Part shown: one piece after another, positions 9,155 to 19,892 of the stretch | How the letters are laid out: every line of letters begins with the position of its first letter | How positions within the stretch are numbered: the first letter of the stretch is position 1 | The notes under the pieces: generated by a model | Told to the model about the DNA's origin: nothing | Databases searched by the model: none | The model's input: only the letters and a program-made list of their open reading frames with translations | NCBI RefSeq assembly: GCF_000407145.1 | Contig: NZ_KE136473.1 | Coordinates: 972,489-1,036,488, forward strand | Direction: 5' to 3' | Length of the DNA: 64,000 nt | Source: Enterococcus caccae ATCC BAA-1240 | Lineage (GTDB): Bacteria; Bacillota; Bacilli; Lactobacillales; Enterococcaceae | Made by a program: the position numbers and the translations under genes

Positions 9155-9350
9155 ATTCTTCTTGTTAGGTGAGGCTCCTATACAAACACAGGCTACTGCC
9201 CAAAAATGTCGAGAGACGCCAATGGGTAGAACAGGAATTGTCGAACGAAGGCTTTTCTTAAGGTAGCTAAAAGCACATGCTTTTTACGTTGTATAGTGCC
9301 AAAACTCAACGATTACGAAGACTCACGGCAAAGCGGGCTGAGTTTTCAGT
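9155..9350 (+). promoter_or_regulatory. M-box (ykoK leader) magnesium riboswitch
   Basis: The sequence follows the M-box consensus closely. GTTAGGTGAGGCTCCTATAC comes first, then ACAGGCTACTGCCC, TGTCGAGAGACGCCAATGGG, and near the end TTGTATAGTGCCAAAACTC, AACGATT. The 3' part can form AAAACTCA...TGAGTTTT, a likely expression-platform stem. In this class Mg2+ binding folds the RNA and shuts off downstream expression. The next gene encodes an MgtA-type Mg2+ ATPase, which fits exactly. This also accounts for the last 200 bases of the geneless stretch from 8564. Confidence 0.95.
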
Positions 9351-9382
9351 GCGCTCTTTTTCGTGGAAAGGATGTGGTTAAC

Positions 9383-9472
9383 ATGCCAGAAGATAGTTCG
9401 ATAAAGCAGAAATCAACAAACAGAAAAGAGGACAATTCAGATGCAAAAAGAAATAAAGAACATGATCCATGA
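9383..9472 (+). CDS. Short open frame overlapping the mgtA start (possible leader peptide)
   Basis: A 29-codon frame starting MPEDSSIKQK and rich in charged residues. AAAGGA lies 10 bases upstream. It overlaps the first 32 bases of mgtA in another frame, which would allow translational coupling. Alternatively it is a real N-terminal extension of MgtA: losing one A from the run of five after GATGC would fuse the two frames. Nothing here is proven to be translated. Confidence 0.35.
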   Translation: MPEDSSIKQKSTNRKEDNSDAKRNKEHDP

Positions 9473-12101
9473 AAAAGCCTATCAAAAATTAGCAAATCTA
9501 TCGATTGATAATGTCTTAGAAAGCTTTTCCTCTTCCTGGGATGGATTGAAAGCCAGAGAAGTTCAACGTTCAAAGGAAAAATTTGGTGTCAATAAAATCA
9601 CTGATGACAAAAAGAAATCGTTTATTTATACAGTGATAAAATCCTACGTTACACCATTTACAGTTGTATTAATGATCTTGGCAACGATTACGTTTTTTAC
9701 TGAGTATCTTTACGCAGAGCCAAGTGAAAAGGATCTAGCTGGTGTTTTGATCATGCTTGTTATGGTTTTATTAAGTGGGACAATGACGTTAGTCCAATCA
9801 GTGAAGTCCAGTAATGCTGTCAGCAAACTGCAAAATATGATCCAAATTACTGCAACAGTCACTAGAGAAAATAAAGAAATGGAAATTCCCGTAGATGAAG
9901 TTGTTTGTGGAGATTTAGTGAAACTTTCAGCTGGAGATATGATTCCAGCGGATTTGCGCTTGATTCAGGCCAAAGATTTATTTGTATCGCAATCAGCGAT
10001 GACTGGTGAGAGCTTTCCTGTTGAGAAGAAAGTGAAGAATGTTGTTTCTACAAATAACAATCAAACTGATTTTGAAAATCTATTATTCCTAGGGAGTAAT
10101 GTGGTCAGTGGTAGCGGTGTTGGGGTAGCAGTTCGTGTTGGAGACAATACATTATTTGGGAAGATTGCCCAAGATATAGCAGATGATGAGAAAAAAACCA
10201 GTTTTGAATTAGGTGTAAATAAAACGACTTGGTTATTGATTCGTTTTATGCTGGTGATTACACCAGCAGTCTTTTTAATTAACGGAATCACGAAAGGCAA
10301 TTGGAGCGAAGCATTGATGTTTGCGATTGCGACAGCAGTGGGTCTTACACCAGAAATGTTACCCATGATCGTTACGACTAATTTAGTTAAAGGCTCTAGA
10401 GATATGGCAAAAGAGGGCACGATCATGAAAAACGTCAACGCCATTCAAAACTTTGGTGCTATGGATATTCTATGTACGGATAAGACAGGCACGTTAACAC
10501 AAGATAAAGTGATTTTAGAATATCATTACAATACCTCGTGTCAAGAAGATCGTGAAGTCTTACAATCGGCATTTTTAAATAGTTACTTTCAAACAGGTCT
10601 TCGTAATTTAATCGATAAAGCAATCATTGAAGCCACTTCAAAAGAACTGTCTATTGATGAAGAAGACTATTTTAAAATCGATGAAATTCCGTTTGACTTT
10701 AATCGCAGAAGAATGAGCGTGGTCGTTAAAAATAGAAGGTCTAATCAAAGCTTCTTGATCACTAAAGGAGCTGTTGACGAAATGCTACAAGCGTGTTCTC
10801 ATATCAATCAGCATGGAGAAGTTATTCCAATTACCTCTAAAATAAAAAAACAAGTATTAAAAACAGTAAACGAATTAAATGAAGATGGTTTGCGCGTTTT
10901 GGCGATTGCGGATAGAGAAGTCAACAATCAATTAGGTGACTATTCAGTTAAAGATGAAAAAGGACTGATCCTGCAAGGGTACCTAGCATTCTTAGACCCA
11001 CCTAAAGAAACTGCATCAACAGCAATTAAAGCGTTGAAAAATAATGGCGTTTCTGTAAAAATATTAACAGGGGATAATGAGTTGGTCACCTGCTCAGTCT
11101 GTAAAGAAGTCGGTCTAGGATCTGAAAAAATAATCAATGGTTCAGCTATTGCAAAACTTTCTGAGATCGAATTAAAACAAACGGTCAATGAGTACAATAT
11201 CTTCGCAAAGGTAACGCCAGATCAAAAAACTAAAATTGTTAAGGCGCTGAAAAAAAGTGACCAGACAGTCGGCTTTATGGGAGACGGAATTAATGATGCT
11301 GGTGCGATGAAAGTGTCAGATGTTGGAATTTCTGTTGATACAGCAGTAGACATTGCCAAAGAATCAGCCGATGTCATTTTATTGCAAAAAGACTTGATGG
11401 TTTTAGAAAAAGGAATTATATCTGGTCGCAGAGTATTTAGCAATACGATGAAATATATCAAAATGACAGCAAGCTCAAATTTTGGCAATGTATTTTCGGT
11501 TATCCCAGCTAGTATCTTTTTACCTTTTCTACCAGTAGCACCGATACAATCACTTTTTTTGAATCTGATTTATGATACATCGTGTATGTCTGTACCTTGG
11601 GATAATGTAGATGCCGAATATGTAGAAAAGCCTAGAAAATGGGAAGCAAAATCGATTGGTTCATTCATGAAATGGTTTGGACCAACAAGTTCTGTTTTCG
11701 ATATCGTAACATATTTATTTATGTACTTTATTATTTGCCCAGCGATTTTAGGTGGTAGTTTCTTCTCGTTGACCGCTGACAAGCAACTACTATTTATTGC
11801 TGTTTTCCATGCAGGTTGGTTTATCGAGTCATTATGGTCTCAAATGTTGGTACTTCATGTATTGAGAACCCCTAAAATACCATTTCTTCAAAGCAGAGCA
11901 TCTGGGATCTTAACCTTGGTAACGTCAATTGGAATTTTAGTTGGAACGATTTTGCCCTTCACATCGCTTGGAGCAAGTATTGGTTTTGCGCCATTACCAG
12001 GAAACTATTTCTTTTATCTAATGCCAACGATTATTGCTTATTTAGTTTTAGTAACAATGATTAAAAAAATCTATATCAGAAAATACCAAGAGTTATTATA
12101 G
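9441..12101 (+). CDS. mgtA: Magnesium-importing P-type ATPase (MgtA/MgtB type)
   Basis: An 886-aa P3B-type ATPase that brings Mg2+ into the cell using ATP. The phosphorylation motif CTDKTGTLTQDK is near residue 345. Also visible are TGES in the actuator domain, MPMIVTTNLVKGS after transmembrane helix 4, GFMGDGINDAGAMKVSDVGISVD in the hinge, and SSNFGNVFSV in the membrane region. The whole protein can be followed along E. coli MgtA. ATG 9441 has GAGGA at suitable spacing. Expression is predicted to be switched by the M-box upstream. A short frame overlaps the start, so the true N-terminus is slightly uncertain. Confidence 0.95.
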   Translation: MQKEIKNMIHEKAYQKLANLSIDNVLESFSSSWDGLKAREVQRSKEKFGVNKITDDKKKSFIYTVIKSYVTPFTVVLMILATITFFTEYLYAEPSEKDLAGVLIMLVMVLLSGTMTLVQSVKSSNAVSKLQNMIQITATVTRENKEMEIPVDEVVCGDLVKLSAGDMIPADLRLIQAKDLFVSQSAMTGESFPVEKKVKNVVSTNNNQTDFENLLFLGSNVVSGSGVGVAVRVGDNTLFGKIAQDIADDEKKTSFELGVNKTTWLLIRFMLVITPAVFLINGITKGNWSEALMFAIATAVGLTPEMLPMIVTTNLVKGSRDMAKEGTIMKNVNAIQNFGAMDILCTDKTGTLTQDKVILEYHYNTSCQEDREVLQSAFLNSYFQTGLRNLIDKAIIEATSKELSIDEEDYFKIDEIPFDFNRRRMSVVVKNRRSNQSFLITKGAVDEMLQACSHINQHGEVIPITSKIKKQVLKTVNELNEDGLRVLAIADREVNNQLGDYSVKDEKGLILQGYLAFLDPPKETASTAIKALKNNGVSVKILTGDNELVTCSVCKEVGLGSEKIINGSAIAKLSEIELKQTVNEYNIFAKVTPDQKTKIVKALKKSDQTVGFMGDGINDAGAMKVSDVGISVDTAVDIAKESADVILLQKDLMVLEKGIISGRRVFSNTMKYIKMTASSNFGNVFSVIPASIFLPFLPVAPIQSLFLNLIYDTSCMSVPWDNVDAEYVEKPRKWEAKSIGSFMKWFGPTSSVFDIVTYLFMYFIICPAILGGSFFSLTADKQLLFIAVFHAGWFIESLWSQMLVLHVLRTPKIPFLQSRASGILTLVTSIGILVGTILPFTSLGASIGFAPLPGNYFFYLMPTIIAYLVLVTMIKKIYIRKYQELL

Positions 12102-12137
12102 TTAAACTTTTGTTCAAAGCTGCATCATAAATGAGTG

Positions 12138-12178
12138 ATAGCACCTTGGTTTCCTAAAAGACCTAAGGTGCTATTTTG
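12138..12178 (+). terminator. Intrinsic terminator after mgtA
   Basis: 10-bp arms ATAGCACCTT/AAGGTGCTAT, extended by GG/CC, followed by TTTTG. Confidence 0.82.
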
Positions 12179-12327
12179 TATAGGTATTCATGAAGAGGGT
12201 AGAGTAAGGAAGAAAAACTTTATTGAACCAAATTAGAACATTTTATGACGGTATATGGTAAGATAAGAGACGTCTTCTATATAAAGGTATGTCTATTTAG
12301 GAGTCTTTAAAATTGGAGGAATAAAAA

Positions 12328-13488
12328 TTGAAAAACGATAATACTAAGATTTCAGCTTACATACATATCCCCTTTTGTGAACATATTTGTTTCTACTGCG
12401 ACTTTAATAAAGTTTTTTTGGAAGGACAACCAGTCGATGAATATATCCAAAGGCTTTTGCAAGAAATTCGTTTGACAAAGGAGCAATATCCTAGCAAGAC
12501 AACTGAAACGATATACATAGGAGGCGGGACACCGACTTCATTATCAGCGAAACAATTAGATGTATTGCTAAAGGGCGTGCGGGAGTTATTACCAATCGAT
12601 GTCGCAAATGAGTTTACAATAGAAGCAAATCCAGGTGATTTAACGCAAGAAAAGTTGCGCGTGATGAAAGAGTATGGTGTGAATCGTTTGTCTATGGGTG
12701 TTCAGACATTCGACAATCAACTGTTGAAAAAAATTGGACGCAAGCATACGGCAGAAGATGTGTATGAAACAATGAAATTTTTAGAAAAGGAAGATTTTTT
12801 AAATGTCAGTATTGATTTAATCTATGCATTACCAGGTCAGACCTTGGAAGGCTTTAGAGATACATTGCGACGTGCAATTGAACTTGATTTACCTCATTAT
12901 TCACTGTATTCTTTGATTTTGGAAAATAAAACCATGTTTATGAATTGGGTTCGCCAAGGACGTTTGCAGTTGCCAGATCAAGATATTGAGGCGCAAATGT
13001 TTGAAGAAACGATTATTGCGATGGAAAATGCTGGCCGTCATCAATATGAGGTAAGTAATTTTGCTTTAAAAGGCCAAGAAAGTCAGCACAATTTAGTGTA
13101 TTGGAACAATGATCACTATTATGGATTCGGTGCGGGAGCTAGTGGCTATTTAGGGCATACTCGGTATAAAAATCATGGTCCGATCCAGCATTATTTGAAG
13201 CCGCTTAAGGACAATCAACTACCAACAGTTGAAACTGAGATTCTGACATTGAATAATCAAATGGAAGAAGAATTATTCTTAGGGTTACGGAAAAAAATGG
13301 GCGTTTCAAAAACGCGATTCAAAGAAAAATTTGGTTTGTCTTTAAATCAAGTGTATCAAGAAACCATACCGGGCTTGATTCAAAAAGGTTTAGTTCTTGA
13401 AAATGAAGAGTATATCCAATTAACAGAACAAGGGCTTTTTGTAGGAAACGATGTTTTTGAAGCATTTTTAATTGATAAAGAAAAATGA
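12328..13488 (+). CDS. hemW: Radical SAM heme chaperone HemW (coproporphyrinogen oxidase-like)
   Basis: A 386-aa radical SAM protein of the HemN/HemW family. YIHIPFCEHICFYCDFNKVF carries the CxxxCxxC 4Fe-4S motif, followed by YIGGGTPTSL and the EANPGDL strand. The short length and the lack of the HemN N-terminal extension point to HemW, which handles heme delivery, not true coproporphyrinogen III dehydrogenase. The start is TTG, supported by TTGGAGGA eight bases upstream. The position just before hrcA is common in Firmicutes. Confidence 0.93.
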   Translation: MKNDNTKISAYIHIPFCEHICFYCDFNKVFLEGQPVDEYIQRLLQEIRLTKEQYPSKTTETIYIGGGTPTSLSAKQLDVLLKGVRELLPIDVANEFTIEANPGDLTQEKLRVMKEYGVNRLSMGVQTFDNQLLKKIGRKHTAEDVYETMKFLEKEDFLNVSIDLIYALPGQTLEGFRDTLRRAIELDLPHYSLYSLILENKTMFMNWVRQGRLQLPDQDIEAQMFEETIIAMENAGRHQYEVSNFALKGQESQHNLVYWNNDHYYGFGAGASGYLGHTRYKNHGPIQHYLKPLKDNQLPTVETEILTLNNQMEEELFLGLRKKMGVSKTRFKEKFGLSLNQVYQETIPGLIQKGLVLENEEYIQLTEQGLFVGNDVFEAFLIDKEK

Positions 13489-13499
13489 TTTAGTTTTGA

Positions 13500-13540
13500 A
13501 GCGAAACTAGCGATTTGATTGCGCTAGCTTCGTTTTTTTT
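13500..13540 (+). terminator. Intrinsic terminator after hemW
   Basis: 11-bp stem (CGAAACTAGCG with CGCTAGCTTCG, one mismatch), loop ATTTGATTG, followed by eight T. Confidence 0.9.
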
Positions 13541-13545
13541 GCTTT

Positions 13546-13572
13546 TTAGCACTCTTAGATAAAGAGTGCTAA
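13546..13572 (+). promoter_or_regulatory. CIRCE operator 1 (HrcA binding site)
   Basis: TTAGCACTC, nine bases, GAGTGCTAA: a perfect CIRCE element. It lies just upstream of the hrcA -35 box. Confidence 0.97.
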
Positions 13573-13589
13573 AAAAGTGTGTTTTTCTC

Positions 13590-13618
13590 TTGACAATTCA
13601 GGAAAATCTTGCTATATT
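13590..13618 (+). promoter_or_regulatory. Promoter of the hrcA-grpE-dnaK operon
   Basis: TTGACA, 17-bp spacer, TATATT. It sits between two CIRCE elements, so HrcA can clamp it from both sides. Confidence 0.9.
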
Positions 13619-13628
13619 AATAATTGTA

Positions 13629-13655
13629 TTAGCACTTGGATAACAAGAGTGCTAA
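13629..13655 (+). promoter_or_regulatory. CIRCE operator 2 (HrcA binding site)
   Basis: TTAGCACTT, nine bases, GAGTGCTAA: one mismatch from perfect symmetry. It ends just before the hrcA ribosome binding site. Confidence 0.95.
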
Positions 13656-13670
13656 TGAAGGGTGGTAACT

Positions 13671-14714
13671 ATGATAACTGAAAGACAAAAGAATATTTTG
13701 CGACTTATCATCCAAGAATATACAAATACAGGGAATCCTGTAGGCTCAAAGAAATTGATGGAAGACGGAATTAAGTCAAGTTCAGCAACAATTCGTAACG
13801 ATATGAAAGCTTTAGAAGAACATGGATTATTGCTAAAGACACATTCATCTTCCGGAAGAATCCCGTCAATGGATGGTTATCGCTACTACGTGGATCATTT
13901 ATTGAGTCCTGCTGAAATCGAACGTGATGAGTTAGAAACGATTCGCCATTCGTTTGGGAGAGAATTTCATGAAATCAATGATATCATCGAACAGTCAGCA
14001 GAAATTCTTTCTGATTTAACAAGCTACACAGCTTTTTCATTAGGACCTGAAGTAAAGGAACGCCGATTGACTGGCTTTCGGATTGTCCCATTGAATGAAC
14101 GACAAATCATTGCGATTATCGTAACCGACAAAGGAAATGTGGAAAGTCAAGTATTCGCGATTCCAGCATCCGTTTCAAGTCAAGATTTAGAAAAGATGAC
14201 CCAGATCATCAATGATAAATTGGTGGGGCAACCCCTGTTGACCGTTTATCATCGTTTGAGAACGGAAATTCCGATGATTTTACATCGTTATTTTCAAACA
14301 CCAGATGGTATGATGAAATTGTTTGATGCTATGTTAGGGCATGCTTTTGAGGAAAAAGTTTTTGTGAGTGGTCGAATGAATCTATTCAATTTCGGTGTTG
14401 AAAAAGACCTTGATCAATTAAAGTCAGTTTATTCCTTTATGCAAAATACCGATGCGATTACACACTTACTGACGACAGATGAGAATCGAGACACACAAAT
14501 TGCGATTCGAATCGGTTCAGAGATCGGTAATGATTTATTAGAGAATATGAGCATGATCACTGCTACTTACGAAGTGACAGGGCATGGCAAGGGCACAATT
14601 GCATTGCTAGGACCAACAAGTATGCCGTATTCGAAAATGTTTGGTTTAGTAGATGTTTTTCGCGATGAACTAGCTTCAAAACTTGGTGCTTATTATCGTT
14701 TTCTTGACGAATAA
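13671..14714 (+). CDS. hrcA: Heat-inducible transcription repressor HrcA
   Basis: HrcA represses class I heat-shock genes by binding CIRCE. The protein is 347 aa. The N-terminal winged helix (ITERQKNILRLIIQEYTNTG, PVGSKKL, SSATIRNDMKALEE, GLLLKTHSSSGRIPS) is typical, followed by the GAF-like dimerisation domain. ATG 13671 is chosen because AAGGGTGG lies just upstream; a GTG at 13662 in the same frame falls inside that site. It is first in the heat-shock operon and so autoregulated. Confidence 0.96.
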   Translation: MITERQKNILRLIIQEYTNTGNPVGSKKLMEDGIKSSSATIRNDMKALEEHGLLLKTHSSSGRIPSMDGYRYYVDHLLSPAEIERDELETIRHSFGREFHEINDIIEQSAEILSDLTSYTAFSLGPEVKERRLTGFRIVPLNERQIIAIIVTDKGNVESQVFAIPASVSSQDLEKMTQIINDKLVGQPLLTVYHRLRTEIPMILHRYFQTPDGMMKLFDAMLGHAFEEKVFVSGRMNLFNFGVEKDLDQLKSVYSFMQNTDAITHLLTTDENRDTQIAIRIGSEIGNDLLENMSMITATYEVTGHGKGTIALLGPTSMPYSKMFGLVDVFRDELASKLGAYYRFLDE

Positions 14715-14777
14715 GTAGCAAAATGAAAAATATAGAATTCTAATAATTCTACGGAAATGAGAAGGGAAGTTGCTAGA

Positions 14778-15320
14778 GTGAGTAATAAAGAAGAAACAAC
14801 CGAAGAAATTCAAGAAGAACATATGGAAGCAATCGATGATTCAGGTGTTTCTGAAGTCGAAGCTGAAATGACAGAACTAGAAAATACCCAAGCTGAATTA
14901 TCTGAAATGGAAGATAAATTCTTAAGAGCTCGCGCTGAAATTGCTAATATGAGCAATCGTTTCAAAAATGAACGTGAACTGCTCGTTCGTTATCGTTCGC
15001 AAGATTTAGGTAAAAAATTATTGCCTTCGATTGATAACTTAGAACGTGCGATGGCAATAGAAGTCGATGATGAACAAGGCGCAAGCTTGAAAAAAGGCAT
15101 CTCGATGGTTCTTGAAAGTGTACAAGCTGCACTGAAAGAAGAAGGTATTGAAGAAATTCCAACAATGGGCGAAGTATTCGATCCTAATTTACATCAAGCA
15201 GTCCAAACGATTCCAGCAAGTGATGATACACCTGCAGATACAATCGTAGAAGTCTTGCAAAAAGGCTATAAGTTACATGATCGTGTTTTACGAGCAAGCA
15301 TGGTTGTTGTTGCACAGTAA
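14778..15320 (+). CDS. grpE: Nucleotide exchange factor GrpE
   Basis: GrpE speeds ADP release from DnaK. The protein is about 180 aa, with an acidic N-terminus, a long helix ending in [20 protein letters not shown], and the C-terminal beta domain with [12 protein letters not shown] and [21 protein letters not shown] 14778 is preferred because AAGGGAA lies nine bases upstream; the in-frame ATG at 14757 has no such site. It lies 63 bp after hrcA within the heat-shock operon. Confidence 0.95.
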   Translation: MSNKEETTEEIQEEHMEAIDDSGVSEVEAEMTELENTQAELSEMEDKFLRARAEIANMSNRFKNERELLVRYRSQDLGKKLLPSIDNLERAMAIEVDDEQGASLKKGISMVLESVQAALKEEGIEEIPTMGEVFDPNLHQAVQTIPASDDTPADTIVEVLQKGYKLHDRVLRASMVVVAQ

Positions 15321-15346
15321 CAACAAGGAATGTTTGCATAATATAA

Positions 15347-17215
<1,869 letters not shown>

Positions 17216-17235
17216 TTATTGATCGTTAACAAGCT

Positions 17236-17270
17236 GGCAAAGACCAAAGTCATCGCTTTGGTCTTTGCCT
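17236..17270 (+). terminator. Hairpin between dnaK and dnaJ
   Basis: Perfect 14-bp arms (GGCAAAGACCAAAG and its complement) with a 6-base loop. Only a weak T-rich tail follows, so it may be a partial terminator or an mRNA-processing/stability hairpin that lowers dnaJ expression relative to dnaK. Confidence 0.75.
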
Positions 17271-17422
17271 ATCTTTATTTGTAGAGAATATTAACAAGCA
17301 AATTAAGTGAAGCTATTTTGCTTTTGCGTGATTTGTGGTATGATTACAACGATGTTTTTATACAAATAAGTTGGCGTCGATCCTTTTTTGGAATAGATGG
17401 AATAATAGTTGGAGGGGAACTA

Positions 17423-18589
17423 ATGGCTACGAAAAGAGATTATTATGAAGTACTAGGCCTTGCCAAAGGTGCTTCAGATGATGAAATAAAAAAAGCTTAC
17501 CGTAAGCTTTCTAAGCAATATCACCCAGATATCAATAAAGAAGCAGATGCAGAAGATAAATTTAAAGAAGTTTCAGAAGCCTATGAAGTGTTAAGCGATC
17601 CTCAGAAAAAAGCGGCCTATGATCAATATGGTCATGCAGGTACTGATCCGAATTACGGCGGTGGTGCTGGTGGTTTCGGTGGCTTTGGCGGTGGCGGCTT
17701 CTCAAGCAGTGGTTTTGGTGGATTTGAAGATATTTTCGATTCATTCTTTGGTGGCGGTTCTCGCAGTGTAGACCCGTCAGCACCAAGACAAGGAGCGGAC
17801 TTACAATATACAGTCAACCTTAAGTTTGAAGAAGCTATTTTTGGTGTAGAAAAAGAAATCAAATATAACCGTGAAGATAATTGTAGTACATGTGGTGGGA
17901 ATGGTGCTAAACCAGGTACACATCCAGAAACTTGTCATAAGTGCCATGGATCAGGTTCGATCAATGTTGAACGTCAAACACCACTTGGTCGTGTAATGAG
18001 CCGCCAAACATGTGATGTGTGTCATGGTACTGGTAAAGAAATCAAAGAACTTTGTCCAACATGTCACGGAACTGGACATGAGAAAAAAGCGCATAAAGTG
18101 AAAGTCAACGTTCCAGCTGGAGTAGAAGATGGCCAACAAATGCGTTTGGCAAATCAAGGGGAAGCTGGTAGTAATGGTGGACCTTATGGTGATCTTTACG
18201 TTGTATTCAGTGTAGAAGAAAGTAATATTTTTGATCGTGAAGGATCTGAAATTTACTATGAATTACCACTAAGCTTTGTTCAAGCAGCACTTGGTGATGA
18301 AGTCAAAGTACCAACAGTTCATGGAGATGTAAAATTAAAAATCCCAGCTGGTACACAGACTGAAACGAACTTCCGTTTACGCGGCAAAGGTGCCCCGCGC
18401 TTGCGAGGTGGTGCTAATGGTGACCAACATGTGAAGGTCAAAATCATTACGCCTAAAAACTTGAATGAAGAACAAAAAGAAGCATTACGCACATTTGCTA
18501 AAGCTGGCGGTCAAACCGTAAGTGAACAGCAAGAAGAAGGTTTCTTTGATAAAATGAAAGATGCTTTTGGCGGTAAGAAAAAGAAATAA
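17423..18589 (+). CDS. dnaJ: Molecular chaperone DnaJ (Hsp40)
   Basis: A 388-aa type I J-protein that delivers substrates to DnaK and stimulates its ATPase. The J domain begins [20 protein letters not shown] and contains YHPDIN. A Gly/Phe-rich stretch, four zinc-binding repeats ([32 protein letters not shown]) and the C-terminal substrate domains follow. ATG 17423 is chosen for GGAGGGG upstream; the longer frame from 17318 is unsupported. A weak promoter-like TTGCTT...TATGAT is seen near 17318-17344, so dnaJ may be partly transcribed on its own. Confidence 0.97.
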   Translation: MATKRDYYEVLGLAKGASDDEIKKAYRKLSKQYHPDINKEADAEDKFKEVSEAYEVLSDPQKKAAYDQYGHAGTDPNYGGGAGGFGGFGGGGFSSSGFGGFEDIFDSFFGGGSRSVDPSAPRQGADLQYTVNLKFEEAIFGVEKEIKYNREDNCSTCGGNGAKPGTHPETCHKCHGSGSINVERQTPLGRVMSRQTCDVCHGTGKEIKELCPTCHGTGHEKKAHKVKVNVPAGVEDGQQMRLANQGEAGSNGGPYGDLYVVFSVEESNIFDREGSEIYYELPLSFVQAALGDEVKVPTVHGDVKLKIPAGTQTETNFRLRGKGAPRLRGGANGDQHVKVKIITPKNLNEEQKEALRTFAKAGGQTVSEQQEEGFFDKMKDAFGGKKKK

Positions 18590-18593
18590 CTAG

Positions 18594-18641
18594 AAAGCAT
18601 CTCAGCATGTGCCATTTGAGGCATGTTGAGATGCTTTTTTT
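18594..18641. terminator. Terminator between dnaJ and the convergent WYL regulator
   Basis: 14-bp stem AGCATCTCAGCATG/CATGTTGAGATGCT (one mismatch) followed by seven T. Its end touches the stop codon of the convergent gene. Confidence 0.92.
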
Positions 18642-19578
18642 ATGGTGTTTGATAGAGTGCTAATACATTTTCGATACGTCGTTTTAACTCAGCTCTGACA
18701 TGAGGTGGGGCAAGACATTCACATTGATTCCCGAAGCCTAAAAATAAATTATAGCCAAACTCGTCTTCCATAAATGGAAACGCAACGATGAATTTCTCAG
18801 GATCGTCAGAAGGGAAAAGGGTTAATTGTCCAAATTTATCGACCAATTGTTCTTTGATTTTAGGAGTTACTTTTAGCATAGTGGTTGTAAAGTCTTTCCC
18901 ATAAAAAGGTTGTTTGCCTAAAGGAGCAGGATGAAATTCTCTAGGAGTAAAAGTTGCCGATAAGAGTTCTAAATTGGTCATTCTGGAAATTTTGAATATA
19001 CGAAAATCAGTTTTTTCTGTACAGAAAGCTTGTAGATACCAACTTATTTCTTTTAACACAAGTCGATATGGCTCAACGATTCTGACTGTTTTTCTTCCGT
19101 GATTATCTTCATAGTTGAAACGGAGTAAACGATCTTGATCCATGCCAGACTTCGCAATTTCTAAAGATGGTTGCAAGGTATGATTACTTGTCCAAGGGGT
19201 TAAATCGATGGCTATTTGGTTCGTTTTAAACTTGATTTCATCCAGAGAAGCAATAGGAATTAGTGTTTTTACTTTCTCAAATGTTTGGTTTAGCTGAATT
19301 GGAGAAACATTGTTGGAAAAACCTTCTAAAGCAATTAACAGTGAAGTGAGATCTGTTGATGTAAAAAAATGTTTGTCAATTTTATAATTGTCCATGATTT
19401 GGATACCCCCATTTACACCAGGAGAAGAGGTGACTGGAATGCCTGCTTCACTAAGGGAATGAATATCTCTATAGATGGTTCGAACTGAAACTTCTAACCG
19501 TTCAGCTAGTTGAGAAGCACTAATTTGTTTCTTTTCTAATAATATCATCGTGATAGCTAGGAGTCGTTCTGTTTTCAT
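18640..19578 (-). CDS. HTH/WYL-domain transcriptional regulator (YafY family)
   Basis: A 312-aa regulator with an N-terminal DeoR-like winged HTH (QISASQLAERLEVSVRTIYR, DIHSLSEAGIPV) and a C-terminal WYL domain with the region RFNYEDNHGRKTVRIVEPYR and LVLKEISWYLQAFC. WYL domains usually sense a small or nucleic-acid ligand. The start at 19578 has AAGAAGGTG upstream. It diverges from the ECF transporter operon, with 314 bp between the starts, so it may regulate that operon, but no matching operator is evident. Confidence 0.88.
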   Translation of the reverse strand: MKTERLLAITMILLEKKQISASQLAERLEVSVRTIYRDIHSLSEAGIPVTSSPGVNGGIQIMDNYKIDKHFFTSTDLTSLLIALEGFSNNVSPIQLNQTFEKVKTLIPIASLDEIKFKTNQIAIDLTPWTSNHTLQPSLEIAKSGMDQDRLLRFNYEDNHGRKTVRIVEPYRLVLKEISWYLQAFCTEKTDFRIFKISRMTNLELLSATFTPREFHPAPLGKQPFYGKDFTTTMLKVTPKIKEQLVDKFGQLTLFPSDDPEKFIVAFPFMEDEFGYNLFLGFGNQCECLAPPHVRAELKRRIENVLALYQTP

Positions 19579-19713
19579 GAGGCACCTTCTTTGCTTAAAA
19601 TAGTGAGTCGGTTCCCCTATTATAACGAAAAATTAGGTTATTTTGTGTAGTTAAAGATAAATTTTTTTGAGTTGTGTTGCTTTATAAAGAAAGATACTCG
19701 ACTATCCGAAAGA

Positions 19714-19742
19714 TTGACTTTCGTAATCTTGATTTATATAAT
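19714..19742 (+). promoter_or_regulatory. Promoter of the ECF transporter operon
   Basis: TTGACT, 17-bp spacer, TATAAT. It leaves a leader of about 145 nt before the ecfT start. The leader holds a small hairpin (TTTTTGGA/TTCCAAAAA, about 19784-19805) but no recognisable riboswitch. I see no other gene in 19579-19892. Confidence 0.8.
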
Positions 19743-19892
19743 GTTACTGTTGTTTAAGCTGATAAAATTGGTATTCAAGTGTTTTTGGAGATCGTTCCAA
19801 AAAGATTGTAGTATGCGTTGCGCAGAATGATCCAATGATAGTAGAAGCTATTTTTGTTGCGTCAAAAAACTAGTTAAGGAAGGACGTCTACT

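Noticed and set aside
19579..19892. Cobalamin riboswitch before the ECF operon
   Set aside because: I looked for the B12-box core and stems and did not find them; only a simple promoter and small hairpin are present.
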